A stretch of 64,000 nt of DNA from Omphalotus guepiniiformis (Eukaryota; Basidiomycota; Agaricomycetes; Agaricales; Omphalotaceae): the NCBI GenBank assembly GCA_028554645.1, contig JAQOOI010000073.1, forward strand, positions 496,001-560,000, in the 5' to 3' direction. The translations under genes were made by a program, and so were the position numbers. Under the pieces are notes generated by a model. It was given only the letters and a program-made list of their open reading frames with translations. It was not told where the DNA came from and made no database searches. Every line of letters begins with the position of its first letter. Positions within the stretch are counted from its first letter, which is position 1. Below are positions 54,760 to 64,000 of this stretch, one piece after another.

Positions 54760-56895
54760 TCAGGATTCGGGGGGCCAAGATTTAACACCCCAACCAAGTA
54801 ACTCGAATAAAATGGGTACCACTTCGGTGACAAGAACCGCAATCCCAGCGTACACGAAAAACTTGGTGAGCACTAGCAGAAAAAAAATGTCAGCTTCGAT
54901 TTCGTTTTGGTCCCAAACAACTAGACGTACCATCCGCATCATAATGCTTCACAACCTCAGGACCTTCCGTTCGCAGTTTACCCTTCTTTTCGTCAATATC
55001 ACCTCTCCCATTAGCAGCAGTCCCGTTTCCTCTCGCCTTATCAACCCTAAGTTTGATTTCCCTCCCGCCTCCCATGCCTACACCACCCGTACTTCCTACA
55101 TACATCCCACTCCCGCTCCCAATCTCACCAGTCTCCTCGCCGACTCCGCCCGAGCTAGGTAAATCAATCACACTAGGAATCGGTCTCAACCCACTGAGAC
55201 TCCCGCTACCCTCATCAAACCTGAATTCACTCGGGACATTCTTATAGTCCGTCGCAGGTGTATAGAACCTCCTAGTGGGTAATTCAGTTGCCTTTGCGAC
55301 TAAGCGGAATACAGGGGGTAGTATGACGTGGAGCAAGGACTTTGCGATAATACGCCAAGCAAAGATGATGAAGATGCCCACCAGCATTTTTATGAACGCC
55401 ATGAACCACCAAAGGAAGACATCTTCAGCGGTGCGTGGGATGGACACCCAGGAGCTTGTTATAGAGGTGGTGCCATCGACGCTCACGTCTCGGAAATGCT
55501 CGTAGACCCATCCGCTACCAGGCATGACCACCGGACTCACGAGATTGTCAAGCCCAAAGTAGACAAATGCCCAGCGGGCGACGAGTGCACCAATGACGAC
55601 ACTGCCAAACGCAATGGCGTCTTCGAAACAGGGACAATCATCTACAGGCTGGGGATGCTGATTGACACCGAGCAGTGAGAGCGGGATGAGTAAAAGCGGA
55701 ACTTCCCACCCGCCGTGCCGTGTCCAAGATTGGAGATGCGAGTTCAAGTTGAGACCGCGGAGGAGATAGATCGTGTTTGGGTTCGCGGAAGACGATGGAT
55801 CAGAAGAAAAAAGGGGTATCAAGGCATAGGGTATAATCGACTGCCATGTCGACAAAAGCGATGATAAAGCGGCGGGAAGCTGTACAGGAATTCCAGGAAA
55901 TTCAGTGAAAATCCACCAGATTCCCGCGCCTAGACAAAAGCCCATGACGCAGTCGGTGAAGGAATGCATTGCGGTGTAGAGTCGTCCGAAAACGATGGAG
56001 AAAGTGTACCAGATGAGGAGAACGGTGAGTACGTTGAATGTAGTCCATGTGATCAGACCTTCTGTTGCGAAGGTGTGAATGTGTCCGAAGAAAAATAGTG
56101 CGATGGAAACGCTGTTGGTGGAGTGAGTAGATGGGAAACCGTACTCGAGATGATGAGTTCCAATGGCTGATAATGCGGTGATCAACGGGAAAACGTGCGT
56201 AGGAATAGAAATTTTACTCACTCAGTCGAGTCACTGGAGGAGCAAAAGGACGCGGGGAACAAAACAGATCTTTGAGAACAGAGGCTACGTATACACCCAT
56301 TGCAAGGACCATCAGCAACCTGTAAGGTAACGCGAGATGAGAACGCTTTGCCGATGGGAGGAAGTGAGATTTTCTCACCCTCTCCCCATTTCCTCATATC
56401 CAAAGAAAAACAGAGCAGGCAAAACGGTCATGAAGAACGTATGTGTTCCCAACGAAGATGTATACACGAAATAGGCATCCAGGAACGGCGTTCGAATTAC
56501 ATTCTACTCAGAGAAAGGCGGTCACTACGAGGACAGCGTCTAGCCACAGCCTAACTCACCTGCATCCGCGCAATGATTTTCGTCTCTCTTCTCACTCTTT
56601 TCACCAACACCCTCCTTACCGCAGCGCGCCACGAAGACAAAGTCAAATCATATATATCCGTAGATTGCCTTCCAGGAGGTTTCGTCTCTACTTTCGGGGC
56701 GAGGTATGCACCTGATTCGGTATGGTAAACATAAGCCTTGTTGTCTACCTGAGGAATAGGAGAAGAAGAGCGAGACGAGCTAACGGAAGAGGGTTCAGAA
56801 AGCGTGAAATGAGTATGAGCAGACTTTGTATTTTCGTTAAGGTCGTAAACGCTGTTTTGCTTTTCAGAGGTGGAAGAAAACTCGGCCTGCATCAT
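54760..56895 (-). CDS. Long-chain-base (sphingoid) phosphate phosphatase
   Basis: Five exons that join in phase: 56895-56560, 56503-56379, 56319-56222, 56166-54931, 54872-54760; 635 residues. PAP2-superfamily integral membrane enzyme, expected in the ER, dephosphorylating dihydrosphingosine- and phytosphingosine-1-phosphate (yeast LCB3/YSR2 type). The three phosphatase motifs are seen: KDLFCSPRPFAPP (K-x6-RP), YGFPSTHSTN (PSTH) and GRLYTAMHSFTDCVMG (SxxxGRxYxxxHxxxD-like). About eight hydrophobic segments follow or surround them. A Gly-rich cytosolic loop lies before a final helix, KFFVYAGIAVLVTEVVPILF, coded by the last exon. ATG 56895 was chosen because the preceding codons lack family resemblance; a second ATG is adjacent at 56892. 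It looks intact. Confidence 0.9.
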
Positions 56896-57600
56896 GAGAG
56901 TCGATGCACACTCGACCCCCAGAGATGTTACGAAGTTTTTTGAATTTACGCTAACCGGTATTGACCGGCAATCAATTATGTAGCGGCGATGTCCGACCCA
57001 CCACCCGGCGACCCACCCTGCGACCGACGCCTCTGCTGCAAGATCTTGCAACTGCCATGGCGCCTCTCTTGCCATACTGATTCTACAATAACAGAGCTAT
57101 TTATATGGACATAGCCTACTAGACTGCGAGTGTATGTATTAGATCTTCTCGTCTCGTATATCAACTATATTGAGATACTATATGAACTGTGTCAAGTTGC
57201 ATCTGAGCCTGGCACCTATATCATGTTATCTTTGTGCATGCGCTACCTTCCATCAAGTACAAGCAGAAATTTGTATATATCACCATGAAATTCTCAGTTC
57301 TGTCTATATATACTGGATTGCACAAAAATTCTTATAGAGAAAGCCATCTATTCCATAAGATTAAGATCACCAGGGCCTGGATAGTTGATACAGGTGGCAT
57401 CTCACATTCCAGGCTGATTGATCAATCATTATGTGGTTCCCAAAGTTGTGTAGTAGCCAGATGCTAGTAAGACATGATGTACTACTGGCAAGCTCCCCTA
57501 ATCTGAGATATCTTCTTGACCAAGATATCTTCTGTTTCTATACTTGTGATATGCTGTACTGAGCTTTATTGTTAAGTTATTCAATTTGATTCCCTGTATC
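56896..57600. other. Promoter side of the phosphatase gene and AT-rich flank
   Basis: Up to about 57100 this is the 5' flank of the phosphatase gene, with an open frame that could extend it N-terminally but is not supported. From about 57180 it is AT-rich and belongs to the upstream side of 7-TM copy 4. No gene is seen. Confidence 0.5.
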
Positions 57601-57607
57601 TATAAAA
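57601..57607 (+). promoter_or_regulatory. TATA box of 7-TM copy 4
   Basis: TATAAAACTGACACA begins at 57601, 74 nt before the ATG at 57675. The same motif occurs in copies 2 and 3 and, slightly changed, in copy 5. Confidence 0.68.
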
Positions 57608-57674
57608 CTGACACACAGACAGATGATAGGTGAACCTTCCGGTTCTCTTTTCTCACAACCATCCAAAGCTCAAC

Positions 57675-59139
57675 ATGACACCAGAGGAAGATGCTTTCCT
57701 TCAAGCTATTGGTGTTTCTATAATTGGTGACACCTTAGCATCCTGTATATATGCACTTTATTCTGTATGGATTTTTGAATCTTGTCTCATAAAAATCTGA
57801 TCATATTCTAATAGTCCCAATTATTATCCTGGCTTGTCTTATTGCAAGAACTCTTTGGCAAGTCAGAATGGAGTATGTAAGGTGATACTACTAATTTCTC
57901 TCATTGTTACATTCAGGGATCAAGGACTGAAGAGTACACCATGGAAGATATTATTTTCCCTCATATGTCTTTTGTGTCTTCTATATTCCATAAATATTGC
58001 CTTTCATCTTGGTATAGAAATTATTCTGTATCAAGAGTGGTTGATCAGGAACCCTTCACTTTCTCTGGAGGATCGATTTGGATATTCATTTATCCTGCTA
58101 CAACCACTGCGACTCTTTGATAACTTGATAAGCACATTTAATGTGAGCCAATTTTACTCAACTATATGTTTATTAATCGAGATATATATCTGGTTAGGTT
58201 CTTCTTGGTGATATGACTATTGTCTGGAGAGCATGGGTAGTGTGGCCAGGGAATCTGTATATCAAGTTGGGCCTTATTTTTACTATGCTAGCTAATATTG
58301 GTAAGAATTATTTTTCCAGATAATGAAGTCTCACAAAGCATGCATAGAGATAAACATTGCTAGTGCTATAATTCTTAATAGCCCAGATGACAGTCAAGAT
58401 TATGATGGGATCAATGTAGCCAGCTTTGCTATTAGCTTTGCAGTGAATATACTAGGTACAGGATTGATTTATATAAAGGCTTGGTAGGTTTCTTTTCTTC
58501 AAGATTATAGAAGTACTTATATGGTGACTCAGGCAGCATCACAAATTTCTCTCTGGAATTGGAAAAAAGAAGACAGATCTTCAAAGAATTCTTACACTTA
58601 TTGTGGAATCAGGACTTGTCTATGGATCCATACAGGTGATGTGTTTCAACTCAAGAATGTTATAATCTGCTCATAGCCTGGTTAGATGGCTTATATACTG
58701 TTGCTATTGATCTTAAATCAATTGCCAGAGTCTGTATCTGGCAGCAACACTGCTTTCTTTCTTACAGAAATTCTGGGTGTACTTCTTGACTGTTCCTCAG
58801 TATGAATCCATCACTAATTGTAATACAGACTCACACTAATCACATATTCTACAGGCAATATATCCTATTGCAGTCATTGCCTTGGTTAAATTCAGGAGAT
58901 CTCCTATTGATGATACTGTGGCAGAGATGTCCTCTCTCTCCTTTGATAACAATGGAAGGCTCACAACATTGCAGTTTGCAGAGGGTACCACACCAGTGTC
59001 TTCACAAATTCATGAGGGATCTTTGGTCAGAAGAGAAACTCACTCAGATAATGATGATGGAGTAGAGCTGCAGGATCTTAGCCAGGTTGCAGAAGATAGT
59101 GGTCAAGTAAAGTTGCAGAATTTAAATGCAGAGGTATGA
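57675..59139 (+). CDS. 7-TM membrane protein, copy 4
   Basis: Starts MTPEEDAFLQAIGVSIIGDT at 57675. Exons then follow with helices: 57920-58140 (ILFSLICLLCLLYSINIAFH, then LIRNPSLSLEDRF), 58210-58300 (GDMTIVWRAWVVWPGNLYIK), 58330-58485 (ISFAVNILGTGLIYIKAW), about 58560-58640, and the final exon 58858-59139 with KFRRSPIDDTVAEMSSLSFD and an acidic tail. It has about seven hydrophobic segments in total, function unknown. It is in tandem with copy 5, with 765 bp between the stop of one and the start of the next, so the pair probably arose by local duplication. No stop was found inside the exons considered, but splice sites are only partly verified. Confidence 0.68.
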
Positions 59140-59833
59140 GGTTCACAAGTTGAATTTCCTTTTTCTTTTTTTTCCTCTATATGTTCTTCTTCAGGCTCTA
59201 GATCTATTTAAACAATTTATCTCTCAGTATTTCTGGAGTTGTGTACTTGGAAATGATTTTCAGTGTTTATAGTTATCATGAATTCTGAGATTATTGTTAC
59301 TGGGGCCAAGGCTATCAAAGTTCTGAGAGAAACCATAACCCATGCTGCAACTAACGCCTCTCCTGTTCTATCTTTGACTCAGCACAGTTTTTGCTGCAGG
59401 ACCCTATGGATACATGTAGAGCACACAGCTAATATAAGGTATTGTCTTGAGATAAGTACAGCCTACACTGTACTTTATTTTAGAAATTGATTAGGGAGAT
59501 ATGCAAAGACTCAACAAGAAAGATAGAAACCTCAGTGATATTCAAAAAATCCAAATAAGTTACATTGTACAATATCAGGATCAATTGTAGCAATGTATTC
59601 TGTTACAGGGCTAGAATACTGTTAGTACTGATTAACATGTATTTCAGAGACCTGTGTGCATCTATAGAGTATCACCATGATGCAGTGATTTGAACTGCCC
59701 AGCACTGGGCTTGAAAGATTCATTTTGATTTCTGATAACATCAATCCTCAAGACCATAAACCAGGATTTTGTGTATAGCACCTGCCCTATTTGGTTTAAT
59801 TGTAATGATGAAAAGCAATTGCATTGTCCTATC
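59140..59833. other. Spacer between 7-TM copies 4 and 5
   Basis: No gene seen. AT-rich; contains the downstream flank of copy 4 and the upstream flank of copy 5. Confidence 0.55.
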
Positions 59834-59840
59834 TATAAAA
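59834..59840 (+). promoter_or_regulatory. TATA box of 7-TM copy 5
   Basis: TATAAAA in CTATCTATAAAACCAGCA, 70 nt before the ATG at 59904. Position and context match the other copies, but the following TGACACA is changed to CAGCATG. Confidence 0.62.
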
Positions 59841-59903
59841 CCAGCATGCAGACAGGTGATGATATTGCAGGTCCTCTCTTCTCACAACCATCCAAACCTC
59901 AAG

Positions 59904-61365
59904 ATGACACCAGAGGAAGATGCTATTCTTCAAGCTATTGGTGTTTCCATACTCGGTAACACCTTAGTATCCTGTGTATATGCACTCTTATTCTGTATGG
60001 TTTTGAAAATCTTGTTTTGTACATATCTGACCAAATTCTGATAGTGCCATTTATTATACTTGCTTGCCTCATTGCAAAGACTCTTTGGCAAGTCAGAATG
60101 GAGTATATAAAGCAATACTACTAACTCCTCTCATTGTTACATTCAGGGATCAAGGACTAAAGAGTACACCATGGAAGATATTATTTGCCCTCACATGTCT
60201 TCTGTGTCTTCTATTTTCCATGGATATAGCTTGCCAAATTGGTGAAAAATTCATAGAATATCAAGAATGGTCAATCAGAAACCCCTCACTTTCTCTGGAT
60301 GATCGAGTTGCAAAAGCATATATCCAGCTACAACCACTGCACATATTTGATAACTTAGTAGTCACATTCAATGTGAGCCAATTTTACTCAACTATCTATT
60401 CTATAATCTGGAACTATATCTGGCAAGGTTCTTCTTGGTGATATGACTATTGCCTGGAGAGCCTGGGTAGTGTGGCCTAGGAATCTATATATCAAGTTAA
60501 GCCTTGTCTTAACTATGCTAACTAATATTGGTAAGATTTATAATCCTAGATGATAAAGACTCACAAAGAATGCATAGGGCTAAACATTTCTAGTGCTATA
60601 GTTCTCAATAGCCTAGATACTGGTACAGATTATAGTGGGCTCAATATAGCCAGCTTTGCTATTAGCTTTGCAGTGAATATACTAGGAACAGGATTGATTC
60701 ATATAAAGGCTTGGTCAGTATCCTTTCTTCACATCTTATAGAAATACTTATATGTTGACTCAGGCAGCATCATAAATTTCTGTCTGGAAGTGGAAGAATG
60801 AAGAAGACAGATAATCAGAGGATTTTAACACTTATTGTGGAATCAGGACTTGTCTATGGATTCATACAGGTGATGTGTCTCAAATCAAACATGTTATGAT
60901 TTGCTCATAACCTGGTTAGATGGCTAACATACTGTTGCTATTGATATTGAATCAATTGCCAGAGTCTAAATCTGGCAGCAACACTGCTTTATATCTTATA
61001 GAAATTCTGGGTGTACTTCTTGACTGTTCCTCAGTATGAATCCATCCACTGATTGTAATACAGACTCACACTAATCACATATTCTACAGGTAATATATCC
61101 TATTGCAGTCATTGCCTTGGTTAAATTCAGGAGATCTCCTATTGATGATACTGTGGCAGAGATGTCCTCTCTTAACAATGGAAGGCTCACAACATTGCAG
61201 TTTGCAGAGGGTACCACACCAGTGTCTTCACATATTCATGAGGAAACTTTGATCAGAAGAGATATCCACTCAGATAATGATGATGGAATAGAGCTGCAGG
61301 ATCTTAGCCAGGTTGCAGAAGGTAGTGGCCAAGTAAAGTTGCAGAATCTGAATGCAGAGGAGTGA
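59904..61365 (+). CDS. 7-TM membrane protein, copy 5
   Basis: Starts MTPEEDAILQAIGVSILGNT at 59904. The first intron (donor at about 59998, acceptor near 60045) joins to LPFIILACLIAKTLWQ. Next exons: 60150-60375 with ILFALTCLLCLLFSMDIACQ and IRNPSLSLDDRV; 60435-60530 with GDMTIAWRAWVVWPRNLYIK; 60560-60710 with ISFAVNILGTGLIHIKAW; a short exon near 60800-60870 with TLIVESGLVYGFIQ; and the last exon 61090-61365. The exon order and the VESGxxY...PIAVI pattern match the agaricomycete multicopy 7-TM family. It is close to copy 4 but lacks a few codons in the tail. It appears intact; function unknown. Confidence 0.7.
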
Positions 61366-62845
61366 GGTTTACATGATGAATATCTATTTCCTATATGTTC
61401 TTCTTCAGGCTCTGAATCTATTTAACAGTCGACTTGTTAGTATTTACACAATTGTGTACTCAGAAATGATCTGTAGTGTTCATATTTATGATGAAACGAG
61501 ATTATCGTGACCGAAGTCTTTGATCCTAAGGTGCGAAAAACCCGAGAGAAAAACAGAAAACATATATAGATTCACCAGAACCCAAGAAGAAAGAATGGAA
61601 CAACTCACGGAAAACGAAAGAAACTTTACATAGACCCACAAAGATCTAAAATAAACCCAGAAGAAAACCCAAGAAGACTTCAAACAGAAAACGGAACAGG
61701 TGTATAGATCCACGAAGCCCCCCAAAATAACAAAGGATATAGAATCCACAAAGCCCAACTAGTAGAAATAAAACCCAAACCTTTAGCTAGAAGCGCATGC
61801 CCGACCAGCTGGGCGGACAGTCCTGGCTGATGGTGCAGCATTGTCTTTGTTGGACGCGCGCTTGCGTCTCATGCTAGTAGCGTACGAGCCCGTTGCACTG
61901 TCTTCGCATTCGCGGAAGACAAAGGGCTAACAGTCATATGTTCGGATGGTGGTGTTGATCACAGTGATGAGTTCCAAAGTCACCGGGGCAGGAAGGCGGG
62001 AGGGCGTCAATCGAACCGCAGCTAGGCAACTGAGGTGGTCGATGAGCAGAAAAATAACAATCCTCGGAAAGAATTTACACCAGTATTACTCGATCGTATG
62101 TAAGTGTCAATAAGTAGCACCAGCACTCGTACACAGTTGATAAAGAAAATAAGACTTACCTCCAAGTTCAAGTCAACCAATTCCACAATCGTCGTCGTCC
62201 GCCGACTCTTCGAGCGGAGGAAAAACGGCCAAGCTACGACATCCTTATAGACAAATGAGGTGTCAAACCCGATGCGTGAGGGTGAAGAACATCCGGCTCC
62301 TCAGAAGGGATAAGCTGAACCTACATTACAGCGTCAGCACTCATGCACAGTCGATAAAGAAGAGAAAACCAACCTCAGAGTTCAAATGTTGACAAGTTAC
62401 AACCGATGTACGTTGAAATGAAGTCGTCTATTTCTAAAACTGCCGTGTCAAAGTCTGCCTACAGCTTGTTCCTCAGGCTTCAAAGTCTCGCCAGTTTTTT
62501 CTTCCTGACTCCTGAAACATTTACCGCACGTCGACATCACAACATCGAGACTCGAGACCGGACGGTTATCGAATAGGGGTGATGGAAAAGAGTGGAATGA
62601 TATCGAATTTGTCAGACCTCGTCGCCGAAGCCGCGTCAGCCTCGTAAGCACCCCACTCATCGTGAGAAGATTGAGCGGGGCTTGCCGAAGCCGCCAGCCT
62701 GCGGTCCTGCGCCTCGCTGCCGCATTTCGACTCGAACAACCTCCAGCAAACAGAGTTACTCTCTCCATCTTCCAAAGACATCTTCCTTTGTTATTCCTCA
62801 TACTTCACTGAGCTGGCTTAGATATCAGCTAGCATCTATACTTTC
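61366..62845. other. Spacer with weak minus-strand coding signal
   Basis: Up to about 61480 this is the flank of copy 5. 61500-61770 is A-rich with repeated ACCCAAGAAGA and AGATTCACCAG words and no gene. On the minus strand 62781-62566 reads MSLEDGESNSVCWRLFESKC onward, and 62280-62165 reads FDTSFVYKDVVAWPFFLRSK up to a good donor, GTAAGT. These look like exons of an unrecognised gene divergent from the bZIP gene, but I could not join them. Confidence 0.35.
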
Positions 62846-64000
62846 ATGCTTGTCGATAATCCGATAATGCAGCAGCCAGTTTTTGGCGACAGCTCCAGCT
62901 CAAACATGAACGATCTTTCAGAATTCTTTCATACCGAGCTCTTATCTTCATCTTCATCTACTTTGCCATCGACTGGGGCAACACTCTCTCCTGGAGCGCC
63001 TGGCTCCAGTTCTTCGCGTGCCTCCTCGCCGTCATCCCCCTCAGACTCCCTCTCTCAAATTTTGAGCACGCCACCGCAGCAGGCTCTTCAGAACTCCTTT
63101 CCAGAAGTACAAGACCCGTACTCGTTCTTGGGCGGCAGTGGTGCCAATGCTGCCAACTCAAATTACGGTTTTGGCTTTGGTGGCGGGTTCAGTGGCGCTA
63201 GTGGAAGCAGCTCTTTCTTCAACTTCCTCGATGAGGATTTGAAGGTCGATCCCAATAGCGCAATCTCTGGTTTTAGTGGACTTGAAACCGCTAGTAGCAG
63301 CGCCCCTTTCGAATTCTTCAACACTTTCACCGGTACTGGGGATATTGACATGACTACCAGCTTAGAGACCCTTCTCAAATCCGCCAGCAATTCCATGTCA
63401 TCGTCCCCTTCTTCGAGCTCTGGCACAGGCTCGGGCTCAGGACCAGTGGCATCAATGGCGATTGATCCCCAGCTGGTTGATACCCCATCTCATGCAGCCA
63501 GCGACGATGAAGAAGAGGATCAAGAAGAGGAGATGGAGGATGCGGGCCGAAAAGTGCGATCTACTTCTAAGCCTGGCACTAAAAAGACATTGAAGGAGGA
63601 CGAAAAGGAGACGTTGACCCTCACCATTGCTCCTGTCAAGGTCGGCGGGCACGGCAAGGCTCGTAAGGGTACAGTGCAGGGCGGGGGTGTAACTAAAAAG
63701 GTTGCTTCCTCTTCTTTGTCGACCGTTTCAGCCTCCACTTCCACCCCTCTCCCCGCAATCACGACCTCAATTCCTTCAGCCTCATCGAGTTCCTTGCTTT
63801 CTGCCTCGTCCTCTCGAAACAAGGAGAATGTTTCTTCTATGTCCAGCAAGAAGTCCGAAAAGGATTCAAGCGAGAAGGACGACGACGACGATCTACCTGC
63901 CGACTGGCGTCCACCCCCTGAAGTCTTCCAGAAGATGTCGAGTAAAGAGAAAAGACAGCTGAGAAATAAGATCAGCGCTAGAAATTTCCGAGTACGACGA
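62846..64000 (+). CDS. bZIP transcription factor, 3' end outside window
   Basis: An uninterrupted frame from ATG 62846 to the window edge gives 385 residues. The first ~330 residues are Ser/Gly/Thr-rich and disordered, with Phe-containing acidic patches (FFNFLDEDLK, PFEFFNTFTG) that look like activation segments, followed by D/E-rich and Lys-rich stretches. The last ~40 residues are DWRPPPEVFQKMSSKEKRQL and then RNKISARNFRVRR, the basic region of a bZIP (N-x-x-S-A-R-N-F-R). The leucine zipper lies beyond the edge. It should bind DNA as a dimer in the nucleus. It resembles basidiomycete bZIPs of the PPPEVF...EKRQLRNKISARNFR type; no specific name is assigned. No intron is needed within the visible part. 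Confidence 0.88.
   Translation, partial: MLVDNPIMQQPVFGDSSSSNMNDLSEFFHTELLSSSSSTLPSTGATLSPGAPGSSSSRASSPSSPSDSLSQILSTPPQQALQNSFPEVQDPYSFLGGSGANAANSNYGFGFGGGFSGASGSSSFFNFLDEDLKVDPNSAISGFSGLETASSSAPFEFFNTFTGTGDIDMTTSLETLLKSASNSMSSSPSSSSGTGSGSGPVASMAIDPQLVDTPSHAASDDEEEDQEEEMEDAGRKVRSTSKPGTKKTLKEDEKETLTLTIAPVKVGGHGKARKGTVQGGGVTKKVASSSLSTVSASTSTPLPAITTSIPSASSSSLLSASSSRNKENVSSMSSKKSEKDSSEKDDDDDLPADWRPPPEVFQKMSSKEKRQLRNKISARNFRVRR

Noticed and set aside
56896..57075. N-terminal extension of the phosphatase to an ATG at 57075
   Set aside because: The added residues (Trp/Ala-rich) are unlike family N-termini and overlap the promoter side; the paired ATGs at 56895/56892 are more likely.
61486..61758. 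90-codon minus-strand hydrophobic frame
   Set aside because: Arises from an A-rich repetitive stretch on the plus strand; low-complexity F/S/V text and no supporting context.
61770..61860. Possible tRNA-like GC-rich segment after 7-TM copy 5
   Set aside because: I could not form acceptor and T stems around it.

Overview
The window looks like a nuclear contig from a basidiomycete, most likely an agaricomycete. Host genes have many short GT-AG introns (about 45-90 nt, including 10-nt and 23-nt microexons). The gene families are mushroom-typical: 7-TM membrane proteins, F-box-like proteins, glutathione transferases, a trypsin-like family, and a bZIP of the N-x-x-S-A-R-N-F-R type. About 25 kb of the left third is mobile DNA. 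I worked by eye only, so similarities are pattern matches and not search results.

Left region (1-26.4 kb): a deep transposon nest. A 7-TM gene copy (15237-19508) was hit by Ty3/gypsy element B (6158-15236 visible, 214-bp 3' LTR with TGTAAG/CTTACA ends). B was hit by Ty3/gypsy chromovirus A (1-6157), whose LTR copies are identical over the 343 bp visible and which carries a 13-nt self-priming signal. B also holds an AT-rich 1.9-kb non-coding block between protease and reverse transcriptase, one in-frame stop in pol, and a third ORF of unknown function after pol, split by a 140-bp fold-back MITE with a TAT duplication. The same 7-TM gene is interrupted by a complete two-gene PIF/Harbinger transposon (15583-18883, TSD AGT). 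A Ty1/copia element (20096-24944, minus strand, TSD CCACT) sits in the last exon of a gene for a secreted kinase-like protein.

Middle region (26.4-54.2 kb): a retroposed SINE-like insert at 27.4 kb, then a large decayed inverted duplication. The left arm (about 28.85-35.58 kb) is mirrored by a right arm (about 40.68-46.95 and 52.29-53.46 kb), with a shorter direct partial copy at 39.34-40.5 kb. The unit carries a RUS/DUF647-family gene (pseudogene left, intact right), a Gln-rich zinc-finger-like gene (finger region deleted left, full right) and F-box-like genes (all degraded). The right arm is split by a block with two GST gene remnants, a 7-TM copy and a trypsin-like pseudogene.

Right region (54.2-64 kb): ordinary host sequence. 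It has a tRNA-Glu(UUC), a complete five-exon long-chain-base (sphingoid) phosphate phosphatase gene, two tandem 7-TM copies and the first 385 codons of a bZIP transcription factor cut by the window edge.

The 7-TM family appears five times in both orientations, with a shared TATAAAA promoter and AT-rich flanks. Copies 1 and 2 are almost identical, introns included, so this repeat is still being copied. Relative ages readable here: A is youngest (0/343 LTR differences), copia older (6/178), and B and the inverted duplication older still.
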